A stretch of DNA of 64,000 nucleotides from Mesorhizobium escarrei (GCF_935825525.1 NZ_CAKXZT010000117.1:118405-182404), one strand, 5' to 3'. Numbered from the stretch's first letter, positions 7,056-15,368 are shown. Made by a program: numbers and translations. Notes: generated from the sequence alone by a model not told the origin.

Positions 7056-8678
7056 TCAATCCTGCAGCACGCCGCCGGCGCCTTCCAGCGCCTCGGGGGT
7101 GTCGACATCGATGGACGCTGCCTCGCCGATCTCGACATCGACGACATCGAGCCCTTCGGCCTCGACCAGATGGCGCGCGCCGGTATCGCCTTCGAGATGA
7201 GCGATCGCCGCAAACAGTGAGCGCGGCAACAGCACCGGGTTGCCTCGCTTTCCTTCATGCGAGGCGCGCACGACCGATCGGCCCTCGGATTTGCGGAATG
7301 CATCAATCAGCCTGTCGAGATCGGCTGACGCGATGCCAGGCATGTCGCCAAGCACGATCATGGCGCCGGCAGCATTGCCAGCAACCCGCGCGATGCCGGC
7401 CTTCAGCGATGAAGACAGGCCCTCAGCGAAATCCGGATTATCGGCGAAAGTTACATCCAGTCCCGACAACGCAGCGCGTACACGCTCACGCTGATGGCCG
7501 GTGACGACAATGGTATCAGAAGCTTTAGAGCCGAGCGCTCGTTGGGCGCTGCGGCGCACCAGCGGTTTGCCATCGAACAGCGCCAGCAGCTTGTTCGGGC
7601 CGCCCATTCGGCTGGAGCGACCGGCGGCCAGCAGCACGATATCGACCTTCAACTCGGCACTCAACGACTTTGGCGCCGGCAGCGGCTCGCGCGGCTGCGG
7701 CCGGGTCGGGATTTCCATCAACAGACCGCCGACACCCATGCCGGCAATATCCCTGGCCGTCACGTCCAGGCCGGCGATCAACCGGTCGAGAACCCAGTCG
7801 AAGCCGTTCTCCTTGGGGCTGCGGGCGCAGCCCGGTGCGCCGATGACGCGCTTGCCGGCAAGCGTGCCGAGCACCAGGAGATTGCCGGGATCGACAGGCA
7901 TGCCGGCGCGGATGACGATGCCGCCGGCCTTCTCGATCGCCGCCGGGACGACGTCGCCAAAATCGCTCATCGCCGAGGCGCCGAAGATCACCACAATGTC
8001 GTTGTCACGCGCCAGCGAGGCCGCAGCCTCCGCAACGGCGCCAATTTCGTGCGGCGTGCGGCGCTCGGCCGTCAGCCGGCCACCTGAGCGCGCCAGACGG
8101 GCTTCGGTGACCCGCAACGTCTTGTCGAGCACACTCGTCTTGATGCCGGGCAGAACTGTCTGGATGACACCGACACGCACCGGCTGATAGGCATTGACGG
8201 CAAAGATCTCGCCGCTGGCGCAGATCCTTGCCACCGCATCGACCAGGGCGGAACCCACGGCGAAGGGAATGATCTTCACGGTTGCGACCATTTGGCCTTT
8301 TTCGACCGGTGCATGCTGCGCCAGCGTGGCGATGGTGATCGTCGGATCGACAGCGTTGATGGCGTCGACCATCGCTGCATCGACCGTGAAAATGCCGGCG
8401 GCCTGGGCGTGCAGGTTCACCCGGCCGGTCGCGGCGGGCTTCGCCTCGACGTTGCGGTGGATCATGCTTTCGGCGATTTTTTCGGCGGCAGCGTCCTCGC
8501 TGAGATCATCCGAAGCCAAGACAGCGGCAACTACCTCCGAAAACCCCGCCGCCTTGAGCAAAGACACATCGTCGGCGCTCAGCCTGTGTGCCTTGCGCAA
8601 GCGCCGTTCTCCGGCCGTGGTGGCGTGCGCCAGCACCGCGCCTTCGGCTGTGTCGATGGGGATTGGCCCAAACTTCAC
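7056..8678 (-). CDS. Molybdopterin-binding / MobA-like nucleotidyltransferase fusion protein
   Basis: Two-domain protein of 540 aa. Residues ~165-330 contain a MoeA/MogA-type molybdopterin-binding domain (VVIFGASAMSDFGDVVPAAIEKAGG, AGMPVDPGNLLVLG, GAPGCARSPKENGFDW). Residues ~345-540 are an NTP-transferase_3 domain of the MobA/MocA type (IVLLAAGRSSRMGGPNKLLA, VTGHQRERV, ADNPDFAEGLSSSLKAG, VLGDMPGI). Such fusions attach CMP to molybdopterin for molybdenum hydroxylases of the xanthine dehydrogenase/CO dehydrogenase family. It is the last gene of a leftward cluster with XdhC, VWA and MoxR proteins, which supports a role in cofactor maturation; nucleotide specificity (CTP versus GTP) is inferred from context. 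Confidence 0.9.
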   Translation of the reverse strand: MKFGPIPIDTAEGAVLAHATTAGERRLRKAHRLSADDVSLLKAAGFSEVVAAVLASDDLSEDAAAEKIAESMIHRNVEAKPAATGRVNLHAQAAGIFTVDAAMVDAINAVDPTITIATLAQHAPVEKGQMVATVKIIPFAVGSALVDAVARICASGEIFAVNAYQPVRVGVIQTVLPGIKTSVLDKTLRVTEARLARSGGRLTAERRTPHEIGAVAEAAASLARDNDIVVIFGASAMSDFGDVVPAAIEKAGGIVIRAGMPVDPGNLLVLGTLAGKRVIGAPGCARSPKENGFDWVLDRLIAGLDVTARDIAGMGVGGLLMEIPTRPQPREPLPAPKSLSAELKVDIVLLAAGRSSRMGGPNKLLALFDGKPLVRRSAQRALGSKASDTIVVTGHQRERVRAALSGLDVTFADNPDFAEGLSSSLKAGIARVAGNAAGAMIVLGDMPGIASADLDRLIDAFRKSEGRSVVRASHEGKRGNPVLLPRSLFAAIAHLEGDTGARHLVEAEGLDVVDVEIGEAASIDVDTPEALEGAGGVLQD

Positions 8679-8700
8679 GCCGCCGCGTCCGTAGAGCGCC

Positions 8701-8801
8701 GCGCGTCCTTTTGGACGCGCAAAGGACGCTCTACCACTTTGAATCTACGCATCGTGCTTCTCCAAAATCGATTCCGATTTTCGGGCCGATGCGGTAGATT
8801 C
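8701..8801. repeat. Palindromic repeat overlapping the 3' end of xdhC-like gene
   Basis: Two stem-loops. GCGCGTCC/GGACGCGC at 8701-8720 is a perfect 8-bp stem with a TTTT loop. The second element (8741-8801) has outer arms GAATCTACGCATCG and CGATGCGGTAGATTC (one extra base) around a core with AAAATCG and CGATTTT, the style of rhizobial palindromic elements also seen at 19599, 21028 and 29387. The second element supplies the last ~19 codons of the XdhC-like gene. Confidence 0.7.
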
Positions 8802-9482
8802 GAGGCCACGCAAACGAAAGGCCTGGATCGCCTGCGCTAGAATAGCGACCGCGATCTCGGCCGGGCTCGCGGCGCCAATGTCCAAGCCGATCGGCGCGTG
8901 GATGCGCGCGATCTGGTCGGCTGTCGCGCCCAAAGCCAGCAGGCGCTCAACCCGCTTCGCATGAGTCTTGCGGCTGCCGAGCGCCCCGACATAAAAGCAG
9001 TTGGCGTCGAGCGCCGCCTTGAGCGCGAAATCGTCGATCTTCGGATCATGGGTGACGGCTGCCAACGCCGTATAGCTGTCGAGCGGCTGGCGCTTCAGGA
9101 TATCCTCCGGCCATTCAGCATGCAGCGCGACATCGGGAAAGCGGTCTGCGGTGGCAAAGGCCGTGCGCGGATCGACGATTTCGACGGGATAGCCAGCGAT
9201 CTTGGCCATCGGCGCCAGTGCCTGGCTGATATGGACTGCGCCAATCACCACCAGGCGCGGCTGCGGCAGATAGGCGTTGAGGAAGAAGGTTCGCCCTTCA
9301 GCCTCGACCGACCCGGAATTGCCTGATCGAAACGCCTTGGCGATCGCAGCACCCAATTCGCCGGCGACCTGATCGCCCTCCCGCACGATACGATCGCGGC
9401 CATCGCCGAGATCGGTGACCAGGATTACCGCGCGGCGGGCGCGGCGTTCGGCGTTCAGCGTCTTCAGCGCGTAGGGATCCAT
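8745..9482 (-). CDS. XdhC family protein, Rossmann domain (CoxF/CoxI-like)
   Basis: 245-aa homologue of XdhC/CoxI, which bind molybdenum cofactor and insert it, after sulfuration, into xanthine-dehydrogenase-type enzymes. Visible are the C-terminal Rossmann segment LVVIGAVHISQALAPMAKIAGYPVEIVDPR, TAFATADRFPD, the conserved AAVTHDPKIDDFALKAAL, and VGALGSRKTHAKRVERL, plus RIHAPIGLDIGAASPAEIAVAILAQ. The separate XdhC N-terminal domain is encoded by the next upstream gene, so the usual single protein is split here. The last ~19 residues (from ESTASARK on) are encoded by a palindromic repeat and are probably not functional. Confidence 0.88.
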   Translation of the reverse strand: MDPYALKTLNAERRARRAVILVTDLGDGRDRIVREGDQVAGELGAAIAKAFRSGNSGSVEAEGRTFFLNAYLPQPRLVVIGAVHISQALAPMAKIAGYPVEIVDPRTAFATADRFPDVALHAEWPEDILKRQPLDSYTALAAVTHDPKIDDFALKAALDANCFYVGALGSRKTHAKRVERLLALGATADQIARIHAPIGLDIGAASPAEIAVAILAQAIQAFRLRGLESTASARKSESILEKHDA

Positions 9483-9500
9483 CGAAATATCTCTTGCTTA

Positions 9501-9548
9501 AGCATGATTCTTGTCCGCAAACCGGTTCCCACTTTGCGGGATCATGCT
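9501..9548. repeat. Rhizobial palindromic element in maturation operon
   Basis: AGCATGAT (9501-9508) and ATCATGCT (9541-9548) are perfect inverted arms; inside, CCGCAAA and TTTGCGG form a second paired segment around an ACCGGTT-containing loop. It fills most of the gap between the two XdhC-type genes and would fold into a strong hairpin in the transcript, possibly affecting relative expression. The same layout occurs at 19599-19645 and 29387-29432. Confidence 0.75.
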
Positions 9549-9549
9549 T

Positions 9550-9888
9550 CTAACCCAACCGCTCGACATAGACCTTGATGCGGCCACCGCAGGACAGGCC
9601 GACCTGCCAGGCGGTCTCGTCGGCGACGCCGAATTCCAGCATCTTGGCCTTGCCGCTGTCGATGACGTCGACTGCCTCGGTGACCACCGCGCCTTCCACG
9701 CAGCCACCAGAGACGGAGCCGTGGAAATTGCCTTCCGCGTCGATGACCAGGTGGCTGCCGACCGGGCGCGGCGCCGAGCCCCAGGTCTCGACCACGGTGG
9801 CAATGGCGACATCCTTGCCGTCTTTCATCCAGCCTTCCGCAATGATCAGCGGATCGCGCGCCTCATCGAGATAAATGCTGTTTTCCAT
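9550..9888 (-). CDS. XdhC/CoxI N-terminal domain protein
   Basis: 112-aa stand-alone version of the XdhC/CoxI N-terminal domain. Key motifs: AIATVVETWGSAPRPVGSHLVI, SGGCVEGAVV (conserved Cys) and GLSCGGRIKVYVE (second conserved Cys) at the C-terminus. In XdhC-type proteins this domain takes part in Moco binding. ATG at 9888 is chosen by homology; the frame is open upstream but that part overlaps the CoxE-like gene. It lies between the VWA gene (28-nt gap) and the Rossmann XdhC gene, so the two halves should be made together. Confidence 0.9.
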   Translation of the reverse strand: MENSIYLDEARDPLIIAEGWMKDGKDVAIATVVETWGSAPRPVGSHLVIDAEGNFHGSVSGGCVEGAVVTEAVDVIDSGKAKMLEFGVADETAWQVGLSCGGRIKVYVERLG

Positions 9889-9916
9889 CACCGTTTCTCC
9901 CGGAGAAAACATATGG

Positions 9917-11167
9917 CTATGCGGCGCTTCTCGCGCCACCCTCAATCCACCTGCGTGGGTCGACCGAGCGCGCCGAAGTCTTGTCCAGCGACGCGCACAG
10001 ATCGGCGAGCGCCTCGAGATTGTGCACCGAGCGGAACTCGTCGACATGCGGCAGCATCGCCTTGACGCCGCGGGCGCGTGCTTCGAAGCCGTCGAAGCGC
10101 AGCAGCGGGTTCAGCCAGATCAGCCGCCGGCAGGATTTGCGCAGGCGCTCCATTTCCTTCGACAGGCCGGCAACGTCGTCGCGCTCCAGCCCGTCCGTGA
10201 TCAGGAGAACCACCGCACCCTGCCCCAGCACACGCCGCGACCACAGCCGGTTGAATTGCGCCATCGTATCGCCGATGCGGGTGCCGCCCGACCAGTCCAT
10301 CACCGCCGCCGAACAATCGGCGAGTGCCGCGTCTGGATCGCGATGGCGCATCTGCCGCGTCAGATTTGTCAGCCTGGTGCCGAAAACGAAAGCGTGCACG
10401 CGCCGGCGCTTTTCGGTCAGCGCATGCAGGAAATGCAGGAAGATGCGCGTGTACTGGCTCATCGAACCGGAAATATCGGCAAGCACGACCAGCGGCGGGT
10501 GAACCTCGCGGGCTGAACGGAATTTTGGCAGGATCAGTTCTCCGCCTGTTCGCGCGGCCGAGCGCATCATGGCGCGCGGATCGATGCGACGGCCATGCGC
10601 ATTGGATTTGAAGCGCCGTGTCCTGACCATGTCGAAGGGCAGCCGCAACCCGGCGATCGCCTTCTTGGCGTCGGCCATCTCGGCGGCGTTCATTTGGGCA
10701 AAATCCTTGCCCCTCAGCACCTCGTGGCCGGAAAATGTGAAGCGGGCGTCGACCTCGATCTCGGGGATTTCCTGCGCCGGCTGGTTCTTCTGGTGGCCCT
10801 CGAACATCGCCTGGCTGACGCGGTTTTCCGCAGCGCGCGGCTTTTGCTTCTCTCTGAAATCAGGCGCAACTGGCGAAAACATCGCCAGCATCTTTTCGAT
10901 CAGCTCGTGCGATTTCCAGAACAGCCGGAAAGTCTCGTCGAAGGTGGGGTGGTCCTCGTGCCGCGACACCAGCACGGCGTGCAGCGTCCAGTAGAAATCG
11001 TCGCGGGAACCGATGCCGGCGGCCAGCACCGCCTCGATGGCATCCTTGACCGAGGCCGGGCCGATCCGCATGCCGGCCTTGCGCAAGGTGCGGGCGAAAT
11101 AGACGATGTTGTCGGCGATCCGCCCATCCGGCGTGGCCTCTTTCGGTTCGGGACGCGGCGTGGCCAT
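9917..11167 (-). CDS. VWA domain-containing protein, CoxE-like
   Basis: 416-aa protein of the CoxE family. An N-terminal helical region (residues 1-180) is followed by a von Willebrand A domain whose metal-site motif DISGSMS starts at residue 231, with later TRIGDT and ITDGLERDD supplying the remaining ligands. In CO dehydrogenase systems CoxE works with the MoxR-type ATPase CoxD to assemble the [CuSMoO2] or related active site. It starts 3 bp after the MoxR gene stop, a typical coxD-coxE pairing. Cytoplasmic; the client enzyme is not encoded in the window. Confidence 0.92.
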   Translation of the reverse strand: MATPRPEPKEATPDGRIADNIVYFARTLRKAGMRIGPASVKDAIEAVLAAGIGSRDDFYWTLHAVLVSRHEDHPTFDETFRLFWKSHELIEKMLAMFSPVAPDFREKQKPRAAENRVSQAMFEGHQKNQPAQEIPEIEVDARFTFSGHEVLRGKDFAQMNAAEMADAKKAIAGLRLPFDMVRTRRFKSNAHGRRIDPRAMMRSAARTGGELILPKFRSAREVHPPLVVLADISGSMSQYTRIFLHFLHALTEKRRRVHAFVFGTRLTNLTRQMRHRDPDAALADCSAAVMDWSGGTRIGDTMAQFNRLWSRRVLGQGAVVLLITDGLERDDVAGLSKEMERLRKSCRRLIWLNPLLRFDGFEARARGVKAMLPHVDEFRSVHNLEALADLCASLDKTSARSVDPRRWIEGGARSAA

Positions 11168-11170
11168 CGC

Positions 11171-12127
11171 CTACTCCGCCGCCGAAAGCTCGGCCTTCAC
11201 CTCGTTGAGGATGCGCCGGCCTTCGCCCTGTTCGATACGGGCAATGTCGTCCTGGTATTTCAACAGCACGCCGATCGTGTCGGAAACGGTTTCCGGATCG
11301 AGCGCCACCTTGTCGAGTTCGGTCAGCGCGCCGGCCCAGTCGATGGTCTCGGCAACACCCGGCACCTTGAACAGCTCGATCTGGCGCAACTTCTGGATGA
11401 ACGAAACCACCTCGGCCGACAGCCGGCTGTTAGCCTGCGGCACTTTCCGGCGCACGATCTCCAGCTCGCGCTCGGCATTGGGATAGTCGACCCAGTGATA
11501 GAGGCAGCGGCGCTTCAGCGCGTCATGGATCTCGCGGGTGCGGTTGGTGGTGATGATGACGATCGGCGGTTCCTGCGCCTTGATCGTGCCGAGCTCGGGC
11601 ACCGTCACCTGGAAGTCGGAGAGGATTTCGAGCAGGAACGCCTCGAAGGCCTCGTCGGTGCGGTCAAGCTCGTCGATCAGGAAGACCGGGGCGGCGCCCG
11701 CCTTGCCGGTCAGCGCGTCGAGCACCGGGCGGCGGATCAGGTATTTTTCGGAAAAGACGTTGCGCTCCATGTCGGAGCGGTCAACTTTGCCGACCGCCTC
11801 CTCCATGCGGATCTCGATCATCTGCGCGGCATAATTCCACTCGTAGACGGCCGAGGAGACATCGAGGCCTTCATAGCATTGCAGGCGGATCAACCGGCGG
11901 CCGAGCGCTTGCGCCAGCACCTTGGCGATCTCGGTCTTGCCGACGCCCGCCTCGCCCTCAAGGAACAGCGGCCGTTTCATGCGCAGCGACAAGAACAGCA
12001 CGGTCGCCAGCGACCGGTCCGCCACATAGTCCGCATCGGTCAGGAGATCGAGCGTCTCGTCGATCGTCCGCGGCGTGGGGCGCGGTTTCAACCCGGTCAT
12101 TCTCTCTCCGTGGGTGCGGCCGTCCAT
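11171..12127 (-). CDS. MoxR family AAA+ ATPase, CoxD-like
   Basis: 318-aa AAA+ ATPase of the MoxR group. Walker A GEAGVGKTE, Walker B VFLIDELDR, sensor-1 IVIITTNRTREIHDALKRRC and a C-terminal lid are all present. MoxR/CoxE-type pairs act as chaperones that remodel metallo-enzymes; genes of this exact arrangement accompany molybdenum hydroxylases. Two ATG starts are plausible: 12127 (GAGG six bases upstream) and 12100 (GGAGAGAGA upstream); the longer is given, and the shorter removes only MDGRTHGER. It follows the flavin reductase gene by 9 bp, implying one transcript. Confidence 0.92.
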   Translation of the reverse strand: MDGRTHGERMTGLKPRPTPRTIDETLDLLTDADYVADRSLATVLFLSLRMKRPLFLEGEAGVGKTEIAKVLAQALGRRLIRLQCYEGLDVSSAVYEWNYAAQMIEIRMEEAVGKVDRSDMERNVFSEKYLIRRPVLDALTGKAGAAPVFLIDELDRTDEAFEAFLLEILSDFQVTVPELGTIKAQEPPIVIITTNRTREIHDALKRRCLYHWVDYPNAERELEIVRRKVPQANSRLSAEVVSFIQKLRQIELFKVPGVAETIDWAGALTELDKVALDPETVSDTIGVLLKYQDDIARIEQGEGRRILNEVKAELSAAE

Positions 12128-12136
12128 CCAGAGCCT

Positions 12137-12631
12137 CTACAGAGCGTGATAGCCGCGGTCGTGATAGATCAGCGGCCGCAAATTACCGCCGATACGAAGG
12201 CCTGTCACCTTGCCAAAAAGCACACGGTGGGTGGCCAGATCCTTGGTATCGATCAGTTCGCAGTCGAACACGGCTAGCGCGCCCTTCAGCGTCGGCGCGC
12301 CGGTCGAGATCATATCCCACTCACCGAGCGCGAAGCGTTCCTCGACGGGCAGGCCGGTGAGGCCGGAAAAGCCGATCGACAGCGCCTCCTGGTCCGAGGC
12401 CAGCGTGTTCAAGGCGAACCTGCCATTCTTCACGAACGGCTCGTTCTTGGGATTTTCGCGATTGAGGCAGACCAGGATGGTCGGCGGCGTGTCCGACACC
12501 GAACAGGCTGCAATGACAGTCGCACCGCGCCTGCCGGCGGGACCGTCGGTGGTGACCACATGGACGTGGCCGGCAAAATGGGCCATCGCGTCGCGATAGG
12601 CCTGCGGCCCTATGTCGTTCTTCTTCAGCAC
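12137..12631 (-). CDS. Flavin reductase family protein
   Basis: About 165-aa member of the short flavin reductase family (FMN-binding split barrel). Visible: AYRDAMAHFAGHVHVVTTDGPAGRRGATVIAACSVSDTPPTILVCLNRENPKNEPF and the C-terminal HRVLFGKVTGLRIG--L-PLIYHDRGYH. It should reduce FMN/FAD with NAD(P)H or bind FMN for a partner. GTG at 12631 is chosen because a good sigma-70-like promoter (TTGTGG, 17 nt, TATATA) lies just upstream at 12673-12701; longer frames would read through that promoter. As first gene of the maturation cluster its link to the molybdo-enzyme genes is positional only. Confidence 0.85.
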   Translation of the reverse strand: MLKKNDIGPQAYRDAMAHFAGHVHVVTTDGPAGRRGATVIAACSVSDTPPTILVCLNRENPKNEPFVKNGRFALNTLASDQEALSIGFSGLTGLPVEERFALGEWDMISTGAPTLKGALAVFDCELIDTKDLATHRVLFGKVTGLRIGGNLRPLIYHDRGYHAL

Positions 12632-12672
12632 CGGCGATTTCCATTGGTTTAAAGCGAGATGAACCAAACCGT

Positions 12673-12701
12673 TATATATGGCGGCATATTGCATGCCACA
12701 A
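12673..12701 (-). promoter_or_regulatory. Sigma-70-like promoter for the flavin reductase/MoxR/CoxE/XdhC operon
   Basis: On the minus strand TTGTGG (12701-12696), a 17-nt spacer and TATATA (12678-12673) match a housekeeping promoter. It sits ~40 bp before the proposed GTG start at 12631 and heads a run of same-strand genes with small gaps down to 7056. Confidence 0.55.
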
Positions 12702-12822
12702 GCGAAGTGGTTGACATGCATCCGGAATTTCGCGTGTTGCGTGAAAGCTGACCAGCCTTTAGGTCTTGGCAGGAAGTGGCGCCGGCAAACACGCGACCGG
12801 CGCGGAGGAATTCTTCGCTCAC

Positions 12823-13908
12823 ATGCGCCCCCGGACAACAGCCACGACAACGACAATAGCGGTGCTGGCCTGGCTGTCTCTCGCCGGTGATGCGAACGCT
12901 GAGACGCTGCTGGTCGGCGTCGCAGCACCACTATCCGGGCCGTCGGCGATCCTTGGCAAACAGATCGAGGCGGGCGCCGGCCTGGCGGCAGCGGCGACCG
13001 GCGCTCAACCTAGGGTTGTCAACGACGCCTGCACGGCCGATGGCGGGGCTGCCGCGGCGAGGGAATTCGTTGCGGCGAAAGTCAGCGTGGTCGTCGGCTT
13101 CCTCTGCACCGACGCGATCGAGGCGGCACTGCCGATCCTGAAGGACGCCAACATACCGGTCATCACCGTCGGCGTGCGCACCGAAAGCCTGACCGACCGG
13201 CGCGCCAAGACCGGCTGGCGGATCTTTCGGCTCGGGCCGCGCGGCGATGACGAGCGCAACGCCGTCGCCTTCAATCTCACCCGCCGATGGCCGAACGAGC
13301 TGTTCGCCATCATCGACGACGGCACGATTTACGGCCGCGAAATCGCCGAGTCGCTCAGGGCGGCAGCCGAGCAGGCGGCGCTGAAACCGGTGTTCGTCGA
13401 CACATTCAGGCCGCAGCTCGACAACCAGATCGGGCTGATCGGGCGACTGAGGAAAGCCGGTGCAACGCATGTCTTCGCCGGCGGCGACGGCGAAGACATC
13501 GCCATCATGGGCCGCAACGCCAGCCAGCTCGATGCCGGCATCATTTTTGCCGGCGGCGAAGCGCTGCGCACAGCGCCCGGCGACGTGCCTTATGCCACGG
13601 GCACGCTGATGATTGCACCGCCCGAATGGGCCGATGTGGCCGATTCCAGGGTGCTCGAAAGCTTTGCCGCACAAAATATCGTGCCGGAGGGCTACACGCT
13701 GCCGGCCTATGCGGCGGTCGAGATCGCCAAGGCGGCGACGGCCCTGGCGGAAACCTCGGGCAAGCCACTGGCCGATGCGATCGCCGCGCAAGACTTCAGC
13801 ACCGCGATCGGGCCGATCCGCTTTGACGGCAAGGGCGACTTGACCGAAAACCTCTATCGGGTGTTCCGTTTCAACGGCGCAAATTTCGTGCCGGCGGAGG
13901 CCGAATGA
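12823..13908 (+). CDS. ABC transporter substrate-binding protein (branched-chain amino acid type)
   Basis: 361-aa periplasmic binding protein of the Leu/Ile/Val (PBP type 1) class. Signal peptide: MRPRTTATTTTIAVLAWLSLAGDANA. The mature part begins ETLLVGVAAPLSGPSAILGKQIEAGA, followed by GFLCTDAIEAALPILKDANIPVITVGVRTESL, and a C-terminal IAKAATALAETSGKPLADAI. No permease or ATPase gene is nearby, so it is an orphan binding protein or serves a remote transporter. GGAGGAA lies about 15 bases before ATG 12823. The stop overlaps the ATG of the P1 peptidase (ATGATG), indicating translational coupling. Confidence 0.88.
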   Translation: MRPRTTATTTTIAVLAWLSLAGDANAETLLVGVAAPLSGPSAILGKQIEAGAGLAAAATGAQPRVVNDACTADGGAAAAREFVAAKVSVVVGFLCTDAIEAALPILKDANIPVITVGVRTESLTDRRAKTGWRIFRLGPRGDDERNAVAFNLTRRWPNELFAIIDDGTIYGREIAESLRAAAEQAALKPVFVDTFRPQLDNQIGLIGRLRKAGATHVFAGGDGEDIAIMGRNASQLDAGIIFAGGEALRTAPGDVPYATGTLMIAPPEWADVADSRVLESFAAQNIVPEGYTLPAYAAVEIAKAATALAETSGKPLADAIAAQDFSTAIGPIRFDGKGDLTENLYRVFRFNGANFVPAEAE

Positions 13909-14909
13909 TGTTTCGCACAGGGCGGCGCAATCTCATCACCGATGTCGCCGGCCTGCGCGTCGGCAACGCTTCCGATGTGAGACTGAAATCCGGGGTGACC
14001 ACGGTCGTCTGCGACGAGCCGGCGGTGGCCGGTGTGCAGATCCTGGGCGGCGCGCCGGGCACCCGCGAGACCGACCTGCTCGAGCCGCACAATTCGATCG
14101 AGGCGATCCATGCCGTGGTGCTTTCGGGCGGCTCGGCCTTCGGTCTCGATGCTGCCTCCGGCGTGCAGGCGGCATTACGCGAGAGGGGCATCGGCGTGGA
14201 GGTCGGTGGCTTTCGCGTGCCGATCGTGCCGGCGGCGATCCTGTTCGACCTGCGCAATGGCGGCGACAAGGACTGGGGCCGCTATCCGCCCTACCGCGAT
14301 CTTGGCTATGCGGCGGCACAGGCTGTCAGCAGCGATTTTGCGCTGGGTACGGTCGGCGCGGGCACCGGTGCCCTGAGTTCCGGCCTCAAGGGTGGCCTCG
14401 GATCGGCCTCGACGGTGCTCGACAGCGGCGTCACCATCGGCGCACTCGCCGCCGTCAATCCGACCGGCTCGGTGACGATCGCCCGAAGCAGGCACTTCTG
14501 GGCAGCGCCCTTCGAGATCGGCGACGAATTCGGCGGGCTTGGTTATCCCTCGCCGATGCCGGAGAACGCGAAAAAAATTCTGCTGAAATTTCGCGATAAG
14601 CAAGTGGGAGGCAACACGACCATCGCGGTCATCGCCACGGACGCCCTTCTCACCAAGGCCGCCGCCAAACGCCTGGCGATATCAGCGCATGACGGCTTCG
14701 TGCGCGCCATTTGGCCGACACATACGCCGGCCGACGGGGATCTGGTTTTCGCGCTGGCGACCGGCAAGAGCGGTATCGAGCTCGCGCCCAACGACGCCAT
14801 CGACCTCTACGCCGCGGCCGGCGCCACCATGGCGCGCGCCATCAGCCGCGGCGTCTTTGCCGCGACGCCTGCCAAAGGCGACGTGTTTCCGGTCTGGTCG
14901 TCGCGCTGA
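13905..14909 (+). CDS. P1 family peptidase (DmpA/NylC-type self-processing hydrolase)
   Basis: 334-aa Ntn-like hydrolase of the P1/DmpA family. N-terminal NLITDVAGLRVGNASDVRLKSGVTTVV, VLSGGSAFGLDAASGVQAAL and GTVGAGTGA are family signatures. The self-cleavage site is GGN-TTIAVIATDALL, with N237/T238, so the new N-terminal Thr would be the nucleophile as in the nylon-oligomer hydrolase group rather than the Ser of DmpA. No signal peptide is visible. Such enzymes cut N-terminal D- or beta-amino acids, or amide oligomers; substrate here is unknown. Coupling to a substrate-binding protein suggests uptake then hydrolysis of an amide compound (inference). Confidence 0.92.
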   Translation: MMFRTGRRNLITDVAGLRVGNASDVRLKSGVTTVVCDEPAVAGVQILGGAPGTRETDLLEPHNSIEAIHAVVLSGGSAFGLDAASGVQAALRERGIGVEVGGFRVPIVPAAILFDLRNGGDKDWGRYPPYRDLGYAAAQAVSSDFALGTVGAGTGALSSGLKGGLGSASTVLDSGVTIGALAAVNPTGSVTIARSRHFWAAPFEIGDEFGGLGYPSPMPENAKKILLKFRDKQVGGNTTIAVIATDALLTKAAAKRLAISAHDGFVRAIWPTHTPADGDLVFALATGKSGIELAPNDAIDLYAAAGATMARAISRGVFAATPAKGDVFPVWSSR

Positions 14910-14918
14910 ATGCGCGCT

Positions 14919-14982
14919 GCGGTTATCAAAGGGGCCCGTAATCAAATGGGCCGCAATCACATGGGCCGTGATCAGGTGGGGT
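14919..14982. repeat. Imperfect 15-bp tandem repeat
   Basis: About four degenerate units of ~15 bp, built on GGGCCGTAATCAAAT / GGGCCGCAATCACAT / GGGCCGTGATCAGGT. It fills the space between the P1 peptidase stop and the DUF2171 gene and reaches into the last codons (SDPT) of the latter. Confidence 0.6.
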
Positions 14983-15226
14983 CGGATTTTTCTTCCTCGA
15001 ATGTGACCGCAACATCCGAATTTGCCGACAGCCGCACTTTCTGGCCCTCGACTTCGGCTACGAGGCTGAGCGGAATATAGTGGTGATGCCCCCTGTGAGC
15101 GCCCTCGCCGCTGTCGCGCTTGGTCAGCTTGATTCGTTGGCCCTCAACTTTGTCGACGGTGCCGACATGGACGCCGTCGGCGCCGATCACTTCCATATGT
15201 TCGCGAATGCTGGCTGCATCGGTCAT
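14972..15226 (-). CDS. DUF2171 domain-containing protein
   Basis: 84-aa soluble protein, almost entirely a DUF2171 domain: IREHMEVIGADGVHVGTVDKVEGQRIKLTKRDSGEGAHRGHHHYIPLSLV, then EVEGQKVRLSANSDVAV. The fold is related to PRC-barrel-like beta domains; the His-rich HRGHHHYIP segment is usual for the family. ATG at 15226 with GGAGAA upstream. It is a monocistronic gene convergent with the P1 peptidase. Role unknown; often seen in stress-linked contexts. Confidence 0.88.
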   Translation of the reverse strand: MTDAASIREHMEVIGADGVHVGTVDKVEGQRIKLTKRDSGEGAHRGHHHYIPLSLVAEVEGQKVRLSANSDVAVTFEEEKSDPT

Positions 15227-15368
15227 TGTGGGTTCTCCATTCCAAGCTGCCAACATAAACAACTGAGGGCACGATTGGATGCATCGGGTTTGCGTTTCAG
15301 AGGGCACGACGTTTTGATGATGTCGTGATAGTGATCGAAACAACTCTGGCTGCCTAAACGGAAATCCG

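Noticed and set aside
10595..12277. 560-codon open frame antisense to the CoxE and MoxR genes
   Set aside because: Shadow of two well-supported genes; no recognisable domain.
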